A DNA stretch of 64,000 bases from an uncultured Kordiimonas sp. (GTDB taxonomy: Bacteria; Pseudomonadota; Alphaproteobacteria; Sphingomonadales; Kordiimonadaceae). Numbering within the stretch: position 1 is the stretch's first letter; the number at the start of each line of letters is the position of its first letter. Positions 19,175-27,213 of the stretch are shown piece by piece. Below the pieces are notes generated by a model. The model saw only the letters and a list, made by a program, of their open reading frames with translations. It was not told the DNA's origin and ran no database searches. The stretch covers positions 310,001 through 374,000 of the forward strand of contig CANLMI010000001.1 in assembly GCA_947492375.1 (NCBI GenBank). Reading direction: 5' to 3'. Position numbers and translations under genes: made by a program.

Positions 19175-19903
19175 TTAAAGTGCGCTGAATAAAATCCCGG
19201 GCAGGGCCGTTAAGACGGCGATCAAGGTACTGGAAAAGAAAATAAGCCCAGCCACAAGCCGTGTGCCATGCAGTTTTGACCACAGTAAGATACCAGTAAT
19301 ACTCATGAACAAAAAGGCCCCTGCGATTGCATCAATGAACAAAATCCATGCTGCTGTCAGACCGCTGCCTTTGTGCAGGTTTTTAATAAAAGCCAGGAAA
19401 TTTTTATCCTGTTTCGATAGTGTTAGTTGATTGGTTGACGGCGTATATGTGCTTGTAATCAAGGCGTTTGGGCCATTATAACGTACGCGCCATTCCTCAG
19501 CTTGTTCAGCATCCTTACCATTGAAAGAAACGTTTCGGCGTGGTTTGCGCTCTGGCAAAGGCAGCTTGGAAATATCAAATTCCTTTTCCAACCAGCGGGC
19601 ATAGGCTTCGCGCGTGTCAAAGGGGCCGGTATCCGCCGTCATGGTAATGCTTGCGACTTCAAAGTTGCTGCCCGTGTCGATTTTCAGGGTGTTTCTGTGA
19701 TTAAGAAAAAAGCCACTAACGCCGAGAAGAATAAACAATAGTGCGCCCCAAAGCCCGGTCCAAGCATGCACCTTTTTTATCCATGCAATCGTATTTTGTC
19801 GCTGCCAGTTTGCGGGTAGAAAATGATAGTATTTGGAACGGGAATTCTTTGGTGTGGGTTTATTATTTGCTTCGTCGGGTTGGCTATCTTGATTGTAGGG
19901 CAT
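19175..19903 (-). CDS. PepSY-associated transmembrane helix protein
   Basis: A 242-residue inner-membrane protein. A Pro/Asn-rich cytoplasmic head precedes a first helix in the motif IKKVHAWTGLWGALLFILLGVSGFFLNHR, which is typical of PepSY-associated TM proteins. A periplasmic PepSY-like domain follows (AYARWLEKEF...WRVRYNGPNALITSTYTPSTNQLTLSKQDKNFLAFIKNLHKGSG), then two C-terminal helices. Relatives often act with TonB-dependent iron uptake or ferric reduction and are commonly Fur-controlled. Here a Fur-like box lies 52 bases before the start, which agrees with that. No TonB receptor gene is next to it. Confidence 0.82.
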   Translation of the reverse strand: MPYNQDSQPDEANNKPTPKNSRSKYYHFLPANWQRQNTIAWIKKVHAWTGLWGALLFILLGVSGFFLNHRNTLKIDTGSNFEVASITMTADTGPFDTREAYARWLEKEFDISKLPLPERKPRRNVSFNGKDAEQAEEWRVRYNGPNALITSTYTPSTNQLTLSKQDKNFLAFIKNLHKGSGLTAAWILFIDAIAGAFLFMSITGILLWSKLHGTRLVAGLIFFSSTLIAVLTALPGILFSAL

Positions 19904-19954
19904 ATTTCATATCTTCTGGCAAATTCAGATAGGAATAAATATAGAGGATTTTAT

Positions 19955-19973
19955 GCAATTGCAACTCATTATT
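19955..19973 (-). promoter_or_regulatory. Fur-like iron box before the PepSY gene
   Basis: GCAATTGCAACTCATTATT differs from the site at 2635-2653 at three of 19 positions. It lies in the 76-base gap between the GrpB stop and the PepSY start on the minus strand, where a promoter operator is expected. Binding is inferred. Confidence 0.5.
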
Positions 19974-19979
19974 AAAAAT

Positions 19980-20501
19980 CTATGCTGAGGATTTATACCA
20001 TTCGACAGCTTTGATTTCTGTTGCCTGAATAAAAGGGTTTTTGCCATTGATGTATGTATCCAGATCAATATTTGCATTGTTTGTCAGCGATGCTTTCAAG
20101 TCTGAGTATTCTTTAGCAATCTTGGGATATTTGCGTAAATAATCTCGGAAGGCAAGATGTCTGACCAGCTCAGAAGAGCCAGTTTCGAAAATGTGAATAT
20201 GATGGGTTCGAATGCCTTGAGGATTGTCTTTTCTGAAATAACGGCGATTTTTGATGCCAAATTCCCCCATAACTTCATAGCCAAGATCAATTAATGCGCT
20301 ATTGGCTTGATCAATCTTTGTCAGGGAGCACGCTTCTATTAGAATGTCGATGATTGGCTTTGCCAGTATATTTGGTATTGCTGTGCTTCCAATATGATGA
20401 ATGGCGAGCACATTAGCCCCGAGTGCCTGTTTGATATTGAATGCCTCACGCTCAAATTGACCGCGCCATTCAGGGCGATGGGGAACGACAATTGGTGCCA
20501 T
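19980..20501 (-). CDS. GrpB family protein (UPF0157, nucleotidyltransferase-like)
   Basis: A 173-residue GrpB/UPF0157 protein, related to the nucleotidyltransferase fold. The signature IHHIGSTAIPNILAKPIIDILIEA (GST-x-x-P...KP-x-x-D-I-x-I) is clear, as are the later HLAFRDYLRKYP and EYSDLKASL motifs. Its cellular role is unknown; in some proteins the domain is joined to CoaE. It appears monocistronic. Directly upstream on the same strand is a remnant of an AraC regulator. Confidence 0.85.
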   Translation of the reverse strand: MAPIVVPHRPEWRGQFEREAFNIKQALGANVLAIHHIGSTAIPNILAKPIIDILIEACSLTKIDQANSALIDLGYEVMGEFGIKNRRYFRKDNPQGIRTHHIHIFETGSSELVRHLAFRDYLRKYPKIAKEYSDLKASLTNNANIDLDTYINGKNPFIQATEIKAVEWYKSSA

Positions 20502-20522
20502 AATTTATGAATCCTGTTCTAA

Positions 20523-20681
20523 TTAGTAGTATTTAGTTTGGCCGGCTTGTTTAACCGAGTTCCTGTATTTGCGCGGTGTTATACCAACTTGCTGCTTAAA
20601 CGCGCAGTTAAATGGCCCAATGGAATTAAAGCCGCAATCATAGGCAATAGATAGGATAGGCCGCCCGTTATTTTCACCGTT
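20523..20681 (-). pseudogene. AraC-family regulator remnant (C-terminal DNA-binding end only)
   Basis: Reading the minus strand from 20681 gives NGENNGRPILSIAYDCGF, then NSIGPFNCAFKQQVGITPRK, then YR and about ten more residues to a TAA. This is the second helix-turn-helix of AraC-type regulators (IA-x-x-CGFNS-x-x-x-F-x-x-x-FK-x-x-x-G-x-TP-x-x-YR). Stop codons TAA TAG stand immediately upstream in the same frame, and no start or N-terminal part is found in the next 60 bases. Only about 52 of some 250-300 residues survive, so it is a deletion remnant. Confidence 0.75.
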
Positions 20682-20741
20682 CTATTACTTGTAACTGGGG
20701 TAAATGAGCCTTCGAAAGGTTTTGGCAAATTGATTGAAATA

Positions 20742-21098
20742 TCAATTCAGACCTAACTGGAGCCTTAGTTTTTTCGTCAATTTACCAGTGATAATACTAT
20801 GTGCCTCGATGATATAGCTCTTAAGGGTTGCATCGTCGAGTGCTTCTTGATGCTCAAGCTGTACCCATTTCGCTCGTGCTAAATATGGGGCAGGGATGAT
20901 CCCGTCCAATTCGCACAGAATTTGATAACTAAGGTTACTGCATTTGAAGCTGATCTTTGAGTGGTTACCGTCACCCCAAACGCTGGCGATAGCAAATATT
21001 TTCCCGCCAACTTTCCAGACAGAGGAATTGCCCCACTGGATTACATTCGTTGTTGCCTTTAGGCCTGAGCAAAATTGATCAAATTCCTCGCGTGTCAT
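20742..21098 (-). CDS. MmcQ/YjbR family DNA-binding protein
   Basis: A 118-residue YjbR/CyaY-like protein. It shows MTREEFDQFCSGL at the start, then the WGNSSVWKVGGKIFAIASVW strands and the C-terminal APYLARAKWVQLEHQEALDDATLKSYIIEAHSIITGKLTKK, which is the usual MmcQ/YjbR pattern. The family has a frataxin-like fold and is annotated as DNA-binding; the precise role is unsettled. I chose the ATG at 21098, preceded by AAGGA at 8 bases, over one 102 bases upstream. The gap before the plus-strand gene at 21224 serves as a divergent promoter region. Confidence 0.85.
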   Translation of the reverse strand: MTREEFDQFCSGLKATTNVIQWGNSSVWKVGGKIFAIASVWGDGNHSKISFKCSNLSYQILCELDGIIPAPYLARAKWVQLEHQEALDDATLKSYIIEAHSIITGKLTKKLRLQLGLN

Positions 21099-21223
21099 CT
21101 TTGTTTCCTTATTTAAAATAAGTGTCAATTCAACATGGTTGGATAATATGATACAATATAACAATTCACAAAATAAAACTTCATGATATACTATATACAA
21201 CTTTAGTTAAGGAGAGTGATCTA

Positions 21224-22135
21224 ATGTTTTTAAGATTGGGGAAATTTTTCGGATTCTTGCTTCTGTGTGTTTTGGGTTCAGCGTCTTCTTTGGCGGTAGA
21301 AGGTGGAGCAGAATTTATCTCAAAAATAAAATCAGGTAATATTGATGCGCTTTCCCCTGATATTGGGGAGTTTTGGTTTTCAGATGCAGCAAACAAAGAT
21401 GAAATTTTTAGCGGGATAAAAAAGTGGGCAAGCAAAACCGAGGCGGAGAAACTTACAAGCTTAACGGGTATTATTCTTCCTGCGATGCCTGAATACTGTT
21501 TTGATGCAAGGCAATCGCTGCTTGTGGGGCAGCACATCAAATATTTAGAGAGCGTGAAGAATTTTGAAACATATAAGTCGGAAATGACGATCATTTCAAC
21601 AGCACTAAGCACATTGGATAATGACATCAAAAAACGCGCAGAAGAAGCCGCGGCGAAGTTTCCATCTGAAGGACTTGCAAAAGAGTTAGCGCGGCGAGGT
21701 GCCTTAAGCACTAAAACCGAAGAACAAAACACCATCCTTTTTTCCTATGGTTTCAATGAGAAAGTATCGGATGCAGCGTGGTATTTTTTACAGGAAATTG
21801 TAATCGGAACCCAGTGCGAATATGATTACAATAATACCGAATGGCTAAAGGAGCAAATCCCCTTCATTGGTTGGCCATCATTGGCAGGCTATACCACTGA
21901 CGTGGACAAAGCGGCAGCATTTTTAGTTCGCCGTGTCTATGATATTCCCTTTATGATAAAAATGGTTGAACGATTACAGCCCTTTTATGATCAAGATCAG
22001 ATTGATCGAACAAGTTATGAAGCACTCAAGAATTCGGCACTTGCCTATCAAGCAAATATTGACCGCGTTGCAGAGATTAGAAAAGAGTATCCTGGCCTCA
22101 GTGTTCGGCCACCTAGAATGTGCCATCGGCTTTAA
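21224..22135 (+). CDS. Hypothetical secreted protein
   Basis: A 303-residue protein I do not recognise. A probable signal peptide covers residues 1-24 (MFLRLGKFFGFLLLCVLGSASSLA). The mature part is largely helical and rich in Lys and Glu, with four cysteines (EYCFDARQ, GTQCEYDY, RMCHRL) that could form disulfides in the periplasm. No catalytic motif or repeat is visible. GGAG precedes the start. An AT-rich palindrome overlaps the stop codon and may end the transcript. It is flanked by genes on the opposite strand, so it is monocistronic. Confidence 0.55.
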   Translation: MFLRLGKFFGFLLLCVLGSASSLAVEGGAEFISKIKSGNIDALSPDIGEFWFSDAANKDEIFSGIKKWASKTEAEKLTSLTGIILPAMPEYCFDARQSLLVGQHIKYLESVKNFETYKSEMTIISTALSTLDNDIKKRAEEAAAKFPSEGLAKELARRGALSTKTEEQNTILFSYGFNEKVSDAAWYFLQEIVIGTQCEYDYNNTEWLKEQIPFIGWPSLAGYTTDVDKAAAFLVRRVYDIPFMIKMVERLQPFYDQDQIDRTSYEALKNSALAYQANIDRVAEIRKEYPGLSVRPPRMCHRL

Positions 22136-22156
22136 GTATATATACTTAAGTTTTTT
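22132..22156 (+). terminator. AT-rich terminator overlapping a stop codon
   Basis: TTAAGTATATATACTTAA is an 18-bp perfect palindrome that includes the TAA stop of the preceding gene and is followed by G and six T. The stem is AT-only, so it is weaker than usual. Confidence 0.5.
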
Positions 22157-22382
22157 CATGTTTGTGAATGAAACTGTTCCGGGGCTAGACAGTTTTGAAA
22201 CGGAGTAGATGTAATTTCCGTAGTTCTTGTCTTCAATAAAGAGCACTAAAACTTATAAGGAAAAGCACACTGCGTATAATGCAGAAGCCAATAAGGCTGA
22301 CCAATTTTGTTTTCCGTGCTGTCATCCCGGGTCTTTATCTAGCCTTGGGGTAAATGATATTTTAACGAGCTTATAATGTAAA

Positions 22383-22410
22383 AAAGCCGGATTTATATAA
22401 ATCCGGCTTT
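22383..22410 (-). terminator. Rho-independent terminator of the M1 peptidase gene
   Basis: AAAGCCGGATTTAT and its exact inverted copy form a 28-bp perfect palindrome, with a T-run after it on the minus strand. It lies 24 bases after the stop at 22435. The bases between 22157 and 22382 show no gene. Confidence 0.8.
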
Positions 22411-22434
22411 CAAAGTGTCTATGGCTTTAGGGTC

Positions 22435-24795
22435 TTAATAGCTTGTGCCTTCGCCAGCACGTTCCATAAGGCTTTGTGCTCTGCGGCGTTTGAACAGCTC
22501 TACGCGTGTTTTAACGGCGCGTCGTGGCCAGTAGTTATTTTCTTCATTCGCGTCGGCTGTTTCAAAGAATGGATCAAGTGTGATCGATTTGATTTCTTTG
22601 TCACTTGTGATCAAACGCGTTACCTTATCGGGGTTGCGGCGCCATAATTCAGCCGGGAAACGTTTCACCTCACTAGAGCCGTCAACATATTCAATCTGAA
22701 GAATAACAGGCATTACGAGACCACCAATATTTGAGAACTCGACAAAGTAGAAATTATCTTTGTTTTCTAATAGATCTTTTTCCCATGGCTCCAACCCATC
22801 GATCATTTTCTGATATGATGTGCGGTCGCTGTCTAACACCGTAAATTGGTCATTCTTGTTATAGAAATCTTGCAACTCAGGGCGCTCAAGAACGCGTCTG
22901 CGGTCATTTTTGTGTTTTTCAACGATTAGCATCTGATCATGGCGCGCTTCTGCTTCTGCGCGCTCGCGTGGCTTCTCGATATCAGGGTTCTTGGTGTCGA
23001 TAGTTCCCCATGTAACCTTGTCGATTGAGATATCCACATGATCAGTTGTGTAGAACCAACCACGCCAGAACCAGTCAAGATCATGGCCAGAGCTGTCTTC
23101 CATTGAACGGAAGAAATCAGCAGGGAAGGGGCGTTTGAATTTCCAGCGTTCTGCATATGTGCGGAAGGCATGATCAAAGTCTTCACGGCCCATAACCGTT
23201 TCACGTAGTATGTTGAAAGCGGTTGCGGGTTTCCTGTATGCGTTGGCACCAAACTGAATAAGCGATTCCGGGTCTGTCATCACAGGCATTTGGTTTTTGC
23301 TGATCATGAATGGGATGATCTGTGTTGGAGCACCAACATTACCCGGCCAGTCTTCTTCCCATTCACGGTGGGCAAGGCTTTGAAGGAAGGTATTGAAGCC
23401 TTCATCCATCCAAAACCAATCACGTTCAGGTGTGTTTACAATCATTGGGAAATAATTGTGGCCAACTTCGTGAATGATTACACCAATCAAGCCATACTTG
23501 GTTGCGCGCGAGTAGGTGCGCTTACCGTCGTCACCTTCTGTCGGGCGTGGTGGGTTAAAGGAAATCATTGGGTATTCCATACCACTCGTCGCAGAGTTTA
23601 CAGACTGCGCAGTCGGGTATGGATACGGGAATGTGTATTTTGAATATACCTCGAGTGTATGAACGATAGCCTCAGTAGAATAAGTATCCCAAAGCGGCAT
23701 GCCTTCTTCTGGATAGAAAGACATCGCCATGATCGTGCGTCCATCGCTTTCTTGGTCATAGCCCTGTGCGTCCCAAACGAATTTACGTGAAGACGAGAAG
23801 GCAACATCACGAACATTCTCAGCGCGGAACTTCCAGGTTTTGGTGCCGCTTGCTTTTGTCGACTGGTTTTCAATTGCTTCATCGCGTGTGATGATGAAAA
23901 CAGGCTTGTCAGACTTGCGTGCATCCGCTAAGCGCTTGCGCTGTGTTGATGTTAAAACATCATTCCCATTCTGCAATTCGCCTGTTGCAGCTACAATATG
24001 GTCGGATGGCACTGTGATTTCCATATCGAAATCGCCGAATTCAAGCAAAAATTCACCCAAACCAAAGAAAGTGCGGTTATCCCATGCGCCGTTATCGGTA
24101 TAGGCGGCAACACGTGGATACCATTGACCAAGGTTATAAATATAGTTCCCGTCTTTCTCGAAATAATCAAAGCCTGAGCGTTTGATTGGAACCTGCTTAC
24201 TCTCAATGATGTTGTAGGCCCAATCGATATTGAATGTGAATTCCTTGCCCGGTTTAATCGGTTCATCAAGGTCAATCCGCATCATGGTTTTTACGACTGA
24301 GAAAGGAAGCTTGTCACCGCCAGCATCAGTAACGCTGAAAATCTCGTAACCACCGTCAAAATTCTGGCGATAATATTCGTGGCGCACAGCACCAAAAGAC
24401 AAGCGCTCTGTGTTGTTTGCGGGAAGGGTTAAGTAATCGTCGGAATGTTTTTTGAATCTATTCTGGTCAAGTCGCACCCAGATGTATGATAGGTCATGCG
24501 GAGAGTTGTTGGTGTAGCTGATTTTCTCAGAGCCAGTGATACGCTGTTTGTCATCATCAAGTGTTACCTTGATATCATAATCTGCGCGTTGCTGCCAATA
24601 TTGAGGGCCGGGTGCACCTGACGCCAATCTTTGTTCGTTCGGTGTTGGCCAGCTTTCGTCAAGTTGACGAAATTTATCTTCCCGATCGTTTTTGCTTTGC
24701 TTGATCTGGGCATTTGCCGAGATCGTCAGTAGCCCTAAAGTTATGCAGAATGCAGTGCATATTTTCAAGCTGGTCTTGTAATATTGCTGAAACAT
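22435..24795 (-). CDS. M1 family zinc metallopeptidase (gluzincin aminopeptidase-like), exported
   Basis: A 786-residue exported peptidase. A signal peptide covers about residues 1-29. The N-terminal beta-sandwich (DYDIKVTLDDDKQRITGSEKISYTNNS) is M1-like. The zinc site is HEVGH at about residue 441 with the downstream Glu in WMDEGFNTFL, giving HExxH-x18-E. The aminopeptidase GxMEN motif appears only as SGMEYPMISF. This matches the large bacterial M1 group of about 600-800 residues found in Alphaproteobacteria and Bacteroidetes, whose substrates are unknown. The C-terminal third contains a strand-rich domain. The DUF6445-like gene lies 15 bases upstream on the same strand, so the two may be co-transcribed. 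Confidence 0.88.
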   Translation of the reverse strand: MFQQYYKTSLKICTAFCITLGLLTISANAQIKQSKNDREDKFRQLDESWPTPNEQRLASGAPGPQYWQQRADYDIKVTLDDDKQRITGSEKISYTNNSPHDLSYIWVRLDQNRFKKHSDDYLTLPANNTERLSFGAVRHEYYRQNFDGGYEIFSVTDAGGDKLPFSVVKTMMRIDLDEPIKPGKEFTFNIDWAYNIIESKQVPIKRSGFDYFEKDGNYIYNLGQWYPRVAAYTDNGAWDNRTFFGLGEFLLEFGDFDMEITVPSDHIVAATGELQNGNDVLTSTQRKRLADARKSDKPVFIITRDEAIENQSTKASGTKTWKFRAENVRDVAFSSSRKFVWDAQGYDQESDGRTIMAMSFYPEEGMPLWDTYSTEAIVHTLEVYSKYTFPYPYPTAQSVNSATSGMEYPMISFNPPRPTEGDDGKRTYSRATKYGLIGVIIHEVGHNYFPMIVNTPERDWFWMDEGFNTFLQSLAHREWEEDWPGNVGAPTQIIPFMISKNQMPVMTDPESLIQFGANAYRKPATAFNILRETVMGREDFDHAFRTYAERWKFKRPFPADFFRSMEDSSGHDLDWFWRGWFYTTDHVDISIDKVTWGTIDTKNPDIEKPRERAEAEARHDQMLIVEKHKNDRRRVLERPELQDFYNKNDQFTVLDSDRTSYQKMIDGLEPWEKDLLENKDNFYFVEFSNIGGLVMPVILQIEYVDGSSEVKRFPAELWRRNPDKVTRLITSDKEIKSITLDPFFETADANEENNYWPRRAVKTRVELFKRRRAQSLMERAGEGTSY

Positions 24796-24810
24796 AAAAA
24801 CCCCTCTCCC

Positions 24811-25437
24811 TTATGTTGGTATGCCGTTTGGATTGTTGAAAAAGCCCATATAGATTAGGCGGCCATTTTCAATGGTGTCGCCAAAACCAACCCCTGCGTT
24901 ATGCCAGTGCCAAGGGCGTATGAGCACCAATCTGTTGTATTTCATGGGGATAGAAAAAACCTTTTCCCATTTGCTAGTATCATTTGTATGTGGATTGATC
25001 AATTTATCCCATAATTGAGGGAAATCTTTTACGCCGTATTTAGCGAGCTCATGTGAATATACCGGCGCTTTTTCTGTATTTGTTGGAATGTGACGAAAAA
25101 AATCAGTGCCACCCTGACAGTCTTCAGGTTTGTTTAAATATAAAATTGCCGTCCAGTGACAATTATCAATGTGGACGCCACCACCACCGGACTCGCCTTC
25201 TAAAGTGATCCTGAATTTCCCATTTGACGTTCCTTTGTACTCCATTGGGGTCAGTGGTTCACTGACGACCTGTGCTATTGCTTCTGTATATCCATTAATG
25301 ATTTGTGGGTATACGCTGTTGCGTCCCGGGTACATTGCGTCGGGATGTAAATCTGAGTATTCTGCATCAAGTGCGATTTGGCGTAATTGATCAGGGTCTT
25401 TCAGAAAATCATCAATGACAATATAAGACTTTTGCAT
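24811..25437 (-). CDS. DUF6445-like protein, predicted 2-oxoglutarate/Fe(II) dioxygenase fold
   Basis: A 208-residue protein. VHIDNCHWTAILYLNKPEDCQGGTDFFRH gives an H-x-D pair and RPWHWHNAGVGFGDTIENGRLIYMGFFN gives a distal His and Arg, in the layout of the double-stranded beta-helix dioxygenases. This pattern recurs in proteins labelled DUF6445. It lacks a signal peptide. The gene lies 11 bases after the serine hydrolase stop and 15 bases before the M1 peptidase start, so the three may form one minus-strand operon. The substrate is unknown; the iron role is inferred from the motif only. Confidence 0.7.
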   Translation of the reverse strand: MQKSYIVIDDFLKDPDQLRQIALDAEYSDLHPDAMYPGRNSVYPQIINGYTEAIAQVVSEPLTPMEYKGTSNGKFRITLEGESGGGGVHIDNCHWTAILYLNKPEDCQGGTDFFRHIPTNTEKAPVYSHELAKYGVKDFPQLWDKLINPHTNDTSKWEKVFSIPMKYNRLVLIRPWHWHNAGVGFGDTIENGRLIYMGFFNNPNGIPT

Positions 25438-25448
25438 AATATTACTGT

Positions 25449-26867
25449 TTAATCCGCAAGCGCATCCAGAACATCTTTAGTAAATGTATGAAGCTGAAAG
25501 CCACCGGGTTTTGCTGGGTCATAACCACGGCGTATGATTATAAGGTTTTTGCTTGGAATAATCATTAAATGTTGGCCGCGATTACCACGTGCTGCAAAGG
25601 CATCATTCGGCAGTTCGGGGAAACGTTCATTATACAGCCAGAATTGTGCGCCGTAACCGGGGGTGCTGTCATTCAGTGGCTGTGCAGGGGCTGGGGCACT
25701 CACATACTCTGTCCAGTTTTCTGGTAAAATACGCTCACCGTTCCAGACGCCATTATTAAGGTATAGGATGCCAAGGCGCGCCATATCGCGTGATGTGGTC
25801 CACACCTGACTGGAGAGAATAAAATCACCGCCCCAATCAGTTTCGGGTTTTGTGTCTAGCATACCAATTTTATGCATGACGGATTTAAAGGGGAACTCCA
25901 AATACGCTTGGTCGTTTTTCATTGCGCCGCGCAGAGCACGCATTGCAAGAAGTGTATCATTATTGGCATATTTCCAACGCGTGCCAGGCGTTGCTTCAAC
26001 AGCAGTTCTACTGGAGGTATCCTGTACGCGTCCACCGCCGATATAAAGCCTGTCAGTTCGATTGCCTGCGCGGTTACTATCGAGGCCTGATGCCATCTGA
26101 AGCAAGTTTTCAAGTGTAATATTGCCGCGTGGATCGCCAGCTGTTTGCCATTCTTCGATTGGAGCAGGGGCTTTAACATCAATTATGTCTTGCTCGACGG
26201 CTGCGCCGATTACAGTTGCTGCAATACTTTTCGCGACAGACCATGTGCGCTGTGATGTTTTATGCGTGTATCCATCGATATATTGCTCTGTGATGATTTG
26301 GTCAGGTGTTGCTATCAAAACTGCTGTTGTGAATGCGTTTTCGCCGTAATTGGTGTTAAAGGTATCGCCTTTAAAAGCTGCCTTAACGACAGCATCCAGT
26401 TTGGCATTGCCGCTTGATGTGTTTACTGGGTTCAGGGTTTTCCACGGCGCGTTATCGTTGCGGGCAGGTGATGTAAGTTCAATCGCCGGCAGGTATTCTA
26501 CTGTGCTTTTAATTGTTGCACCAACTGGCAGTTGCACACAGCCCAAATGCTCGCGCCACTGGGATACCCGAGGTGGCATAGTATCTGAGTAAAAGACGCT
26601 GACGCGCTTGTTTTGTATATCGATCTTTGCGTCAGGAAGGGCTTTTACCTGATCAGCAATCAAAGGATAAATACCCTTGAGTTCATGCTCTGCAATTTGG
26701 CTTGGGCTTTTTGTAGCATTGAAGGTTGCGCTGCATGTAAAGGCTGCTTTGTACCCTGCTGCATAGGCTTTTATTGTTGCATCGGTTTCTTGTGCATGAA
26801 CTGACATGGCTAATAAAGCCACACTGCATAGTGCACTACTGACCTTAGGCAAGCTGGTTGATTTCAT
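25449..26867 (-). CDS. Serine hydrolase, beta-lactamase/6-aminohexanoate-dimer hydrolase family
   Basis: A 472-residue exported serine hydrolase of the class C beta-lactamase/penicillin-binding fold. A signal peptide covers about residues 1-26 (cleavage near VHAQE). The catalytic S-x-x-K is SVAK in RTWSVAKSIAATVIGAAVE. The Y-x-N motif is YAN in RWKYANNDTLLAMRA. RGNRGQHLMIIPSKNLIIIRRG ends the catalytic domain. The pattern is closest to NylB-like hydrolases rather than true beta-lactamases, so resistance should not be inferred. The start at 26867 has GGGAGGG before it; the longer frame adds 21 residues without support. It likely heads the operon with the DUF6445-like and M1 genes. Confidence 0.85.
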   Translation of the reverse strand: MKSTSLPKVSSALCSVALLAMSVHAQETDATIKAYAAGYKAAFTCSATFNATKSPSQIAEHELKGIYPLIADQVKALPDAKIDIQNKRVSVFYSDTMPPRVSQWREHLGCVQLPVGATIKSTVEYLPAIELTSPARNDNAPWKTLNPVNTSSGNAKLDAVVKAAFKGDTFNTNYGENAFTTAVLIATPDQIITEQYIDGYTHKTSQRTWSVAKSIAATVIGAAVEQDIIDVKAPAPIEEWQTAGDPRGNITLENLLQMASGLDSNRAGNRTDRLYIGGGRVQDTSSRTAVEATPGTRWKYANNDTLLAMRALRGAMKNDQAYLEFPFKSVMHKIGMLDTKPETDWGGDFILSSQVWTTSRDMARLGILYLNNGVWNGERILPENWTEYVSAPAPAQPLNDSTPGYGAQFWLYNERFPELPNDAFAARGNRGQHLMIIPSKNLIIIRRGYDPAKPGGFQLHTFTKDVLDALAD

Positions 26868-26999
26868 TATGACCCTCCCCGAAATACATATTCCCAGCGG
26901 CACAATGCATGAAGCGCGCGTTGAACACAAGCAAAGCCATTCAATAAAGCGGCATCATCAAGAAAAATTGTAATGATCAAAGGAAACTAAAATGAAAGG

Positions 27000-27060
27000 A
27001 TGCCGCAAAACGACCTTCATAAACGATTGGGGGTTATCTACGGAGGCCGTCTTGCGACAT
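27000..27060 (-). other. 17-bp stem inverted repeat that pairs fully only as minus-strand RNA
   Basis: Arms at 27000-27016 and 27044-27060 match at 14 of 17 positions. All three mismatches become G-U pairs when transcribed from the minus strand, toward the serine hydrolase gene. The loop is 27 bases. It could be a 5' leader structure or the end of an unseen small RNA. Confidence 0.4.
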
Positions 27061-27213
27061 CTAATTATTAGACTGAATACATAGATTCTTCAAGTATAAC
27101 TTTCGATCTGTGTAATTATAACGCTCTGGTTTTGTAATCACTACCACAGCATGCTTGATTATTTAATGATTTTCATTAGTCTGTTTTCGAATCGTAAAAT
27201 GAGAGGAATTCCT

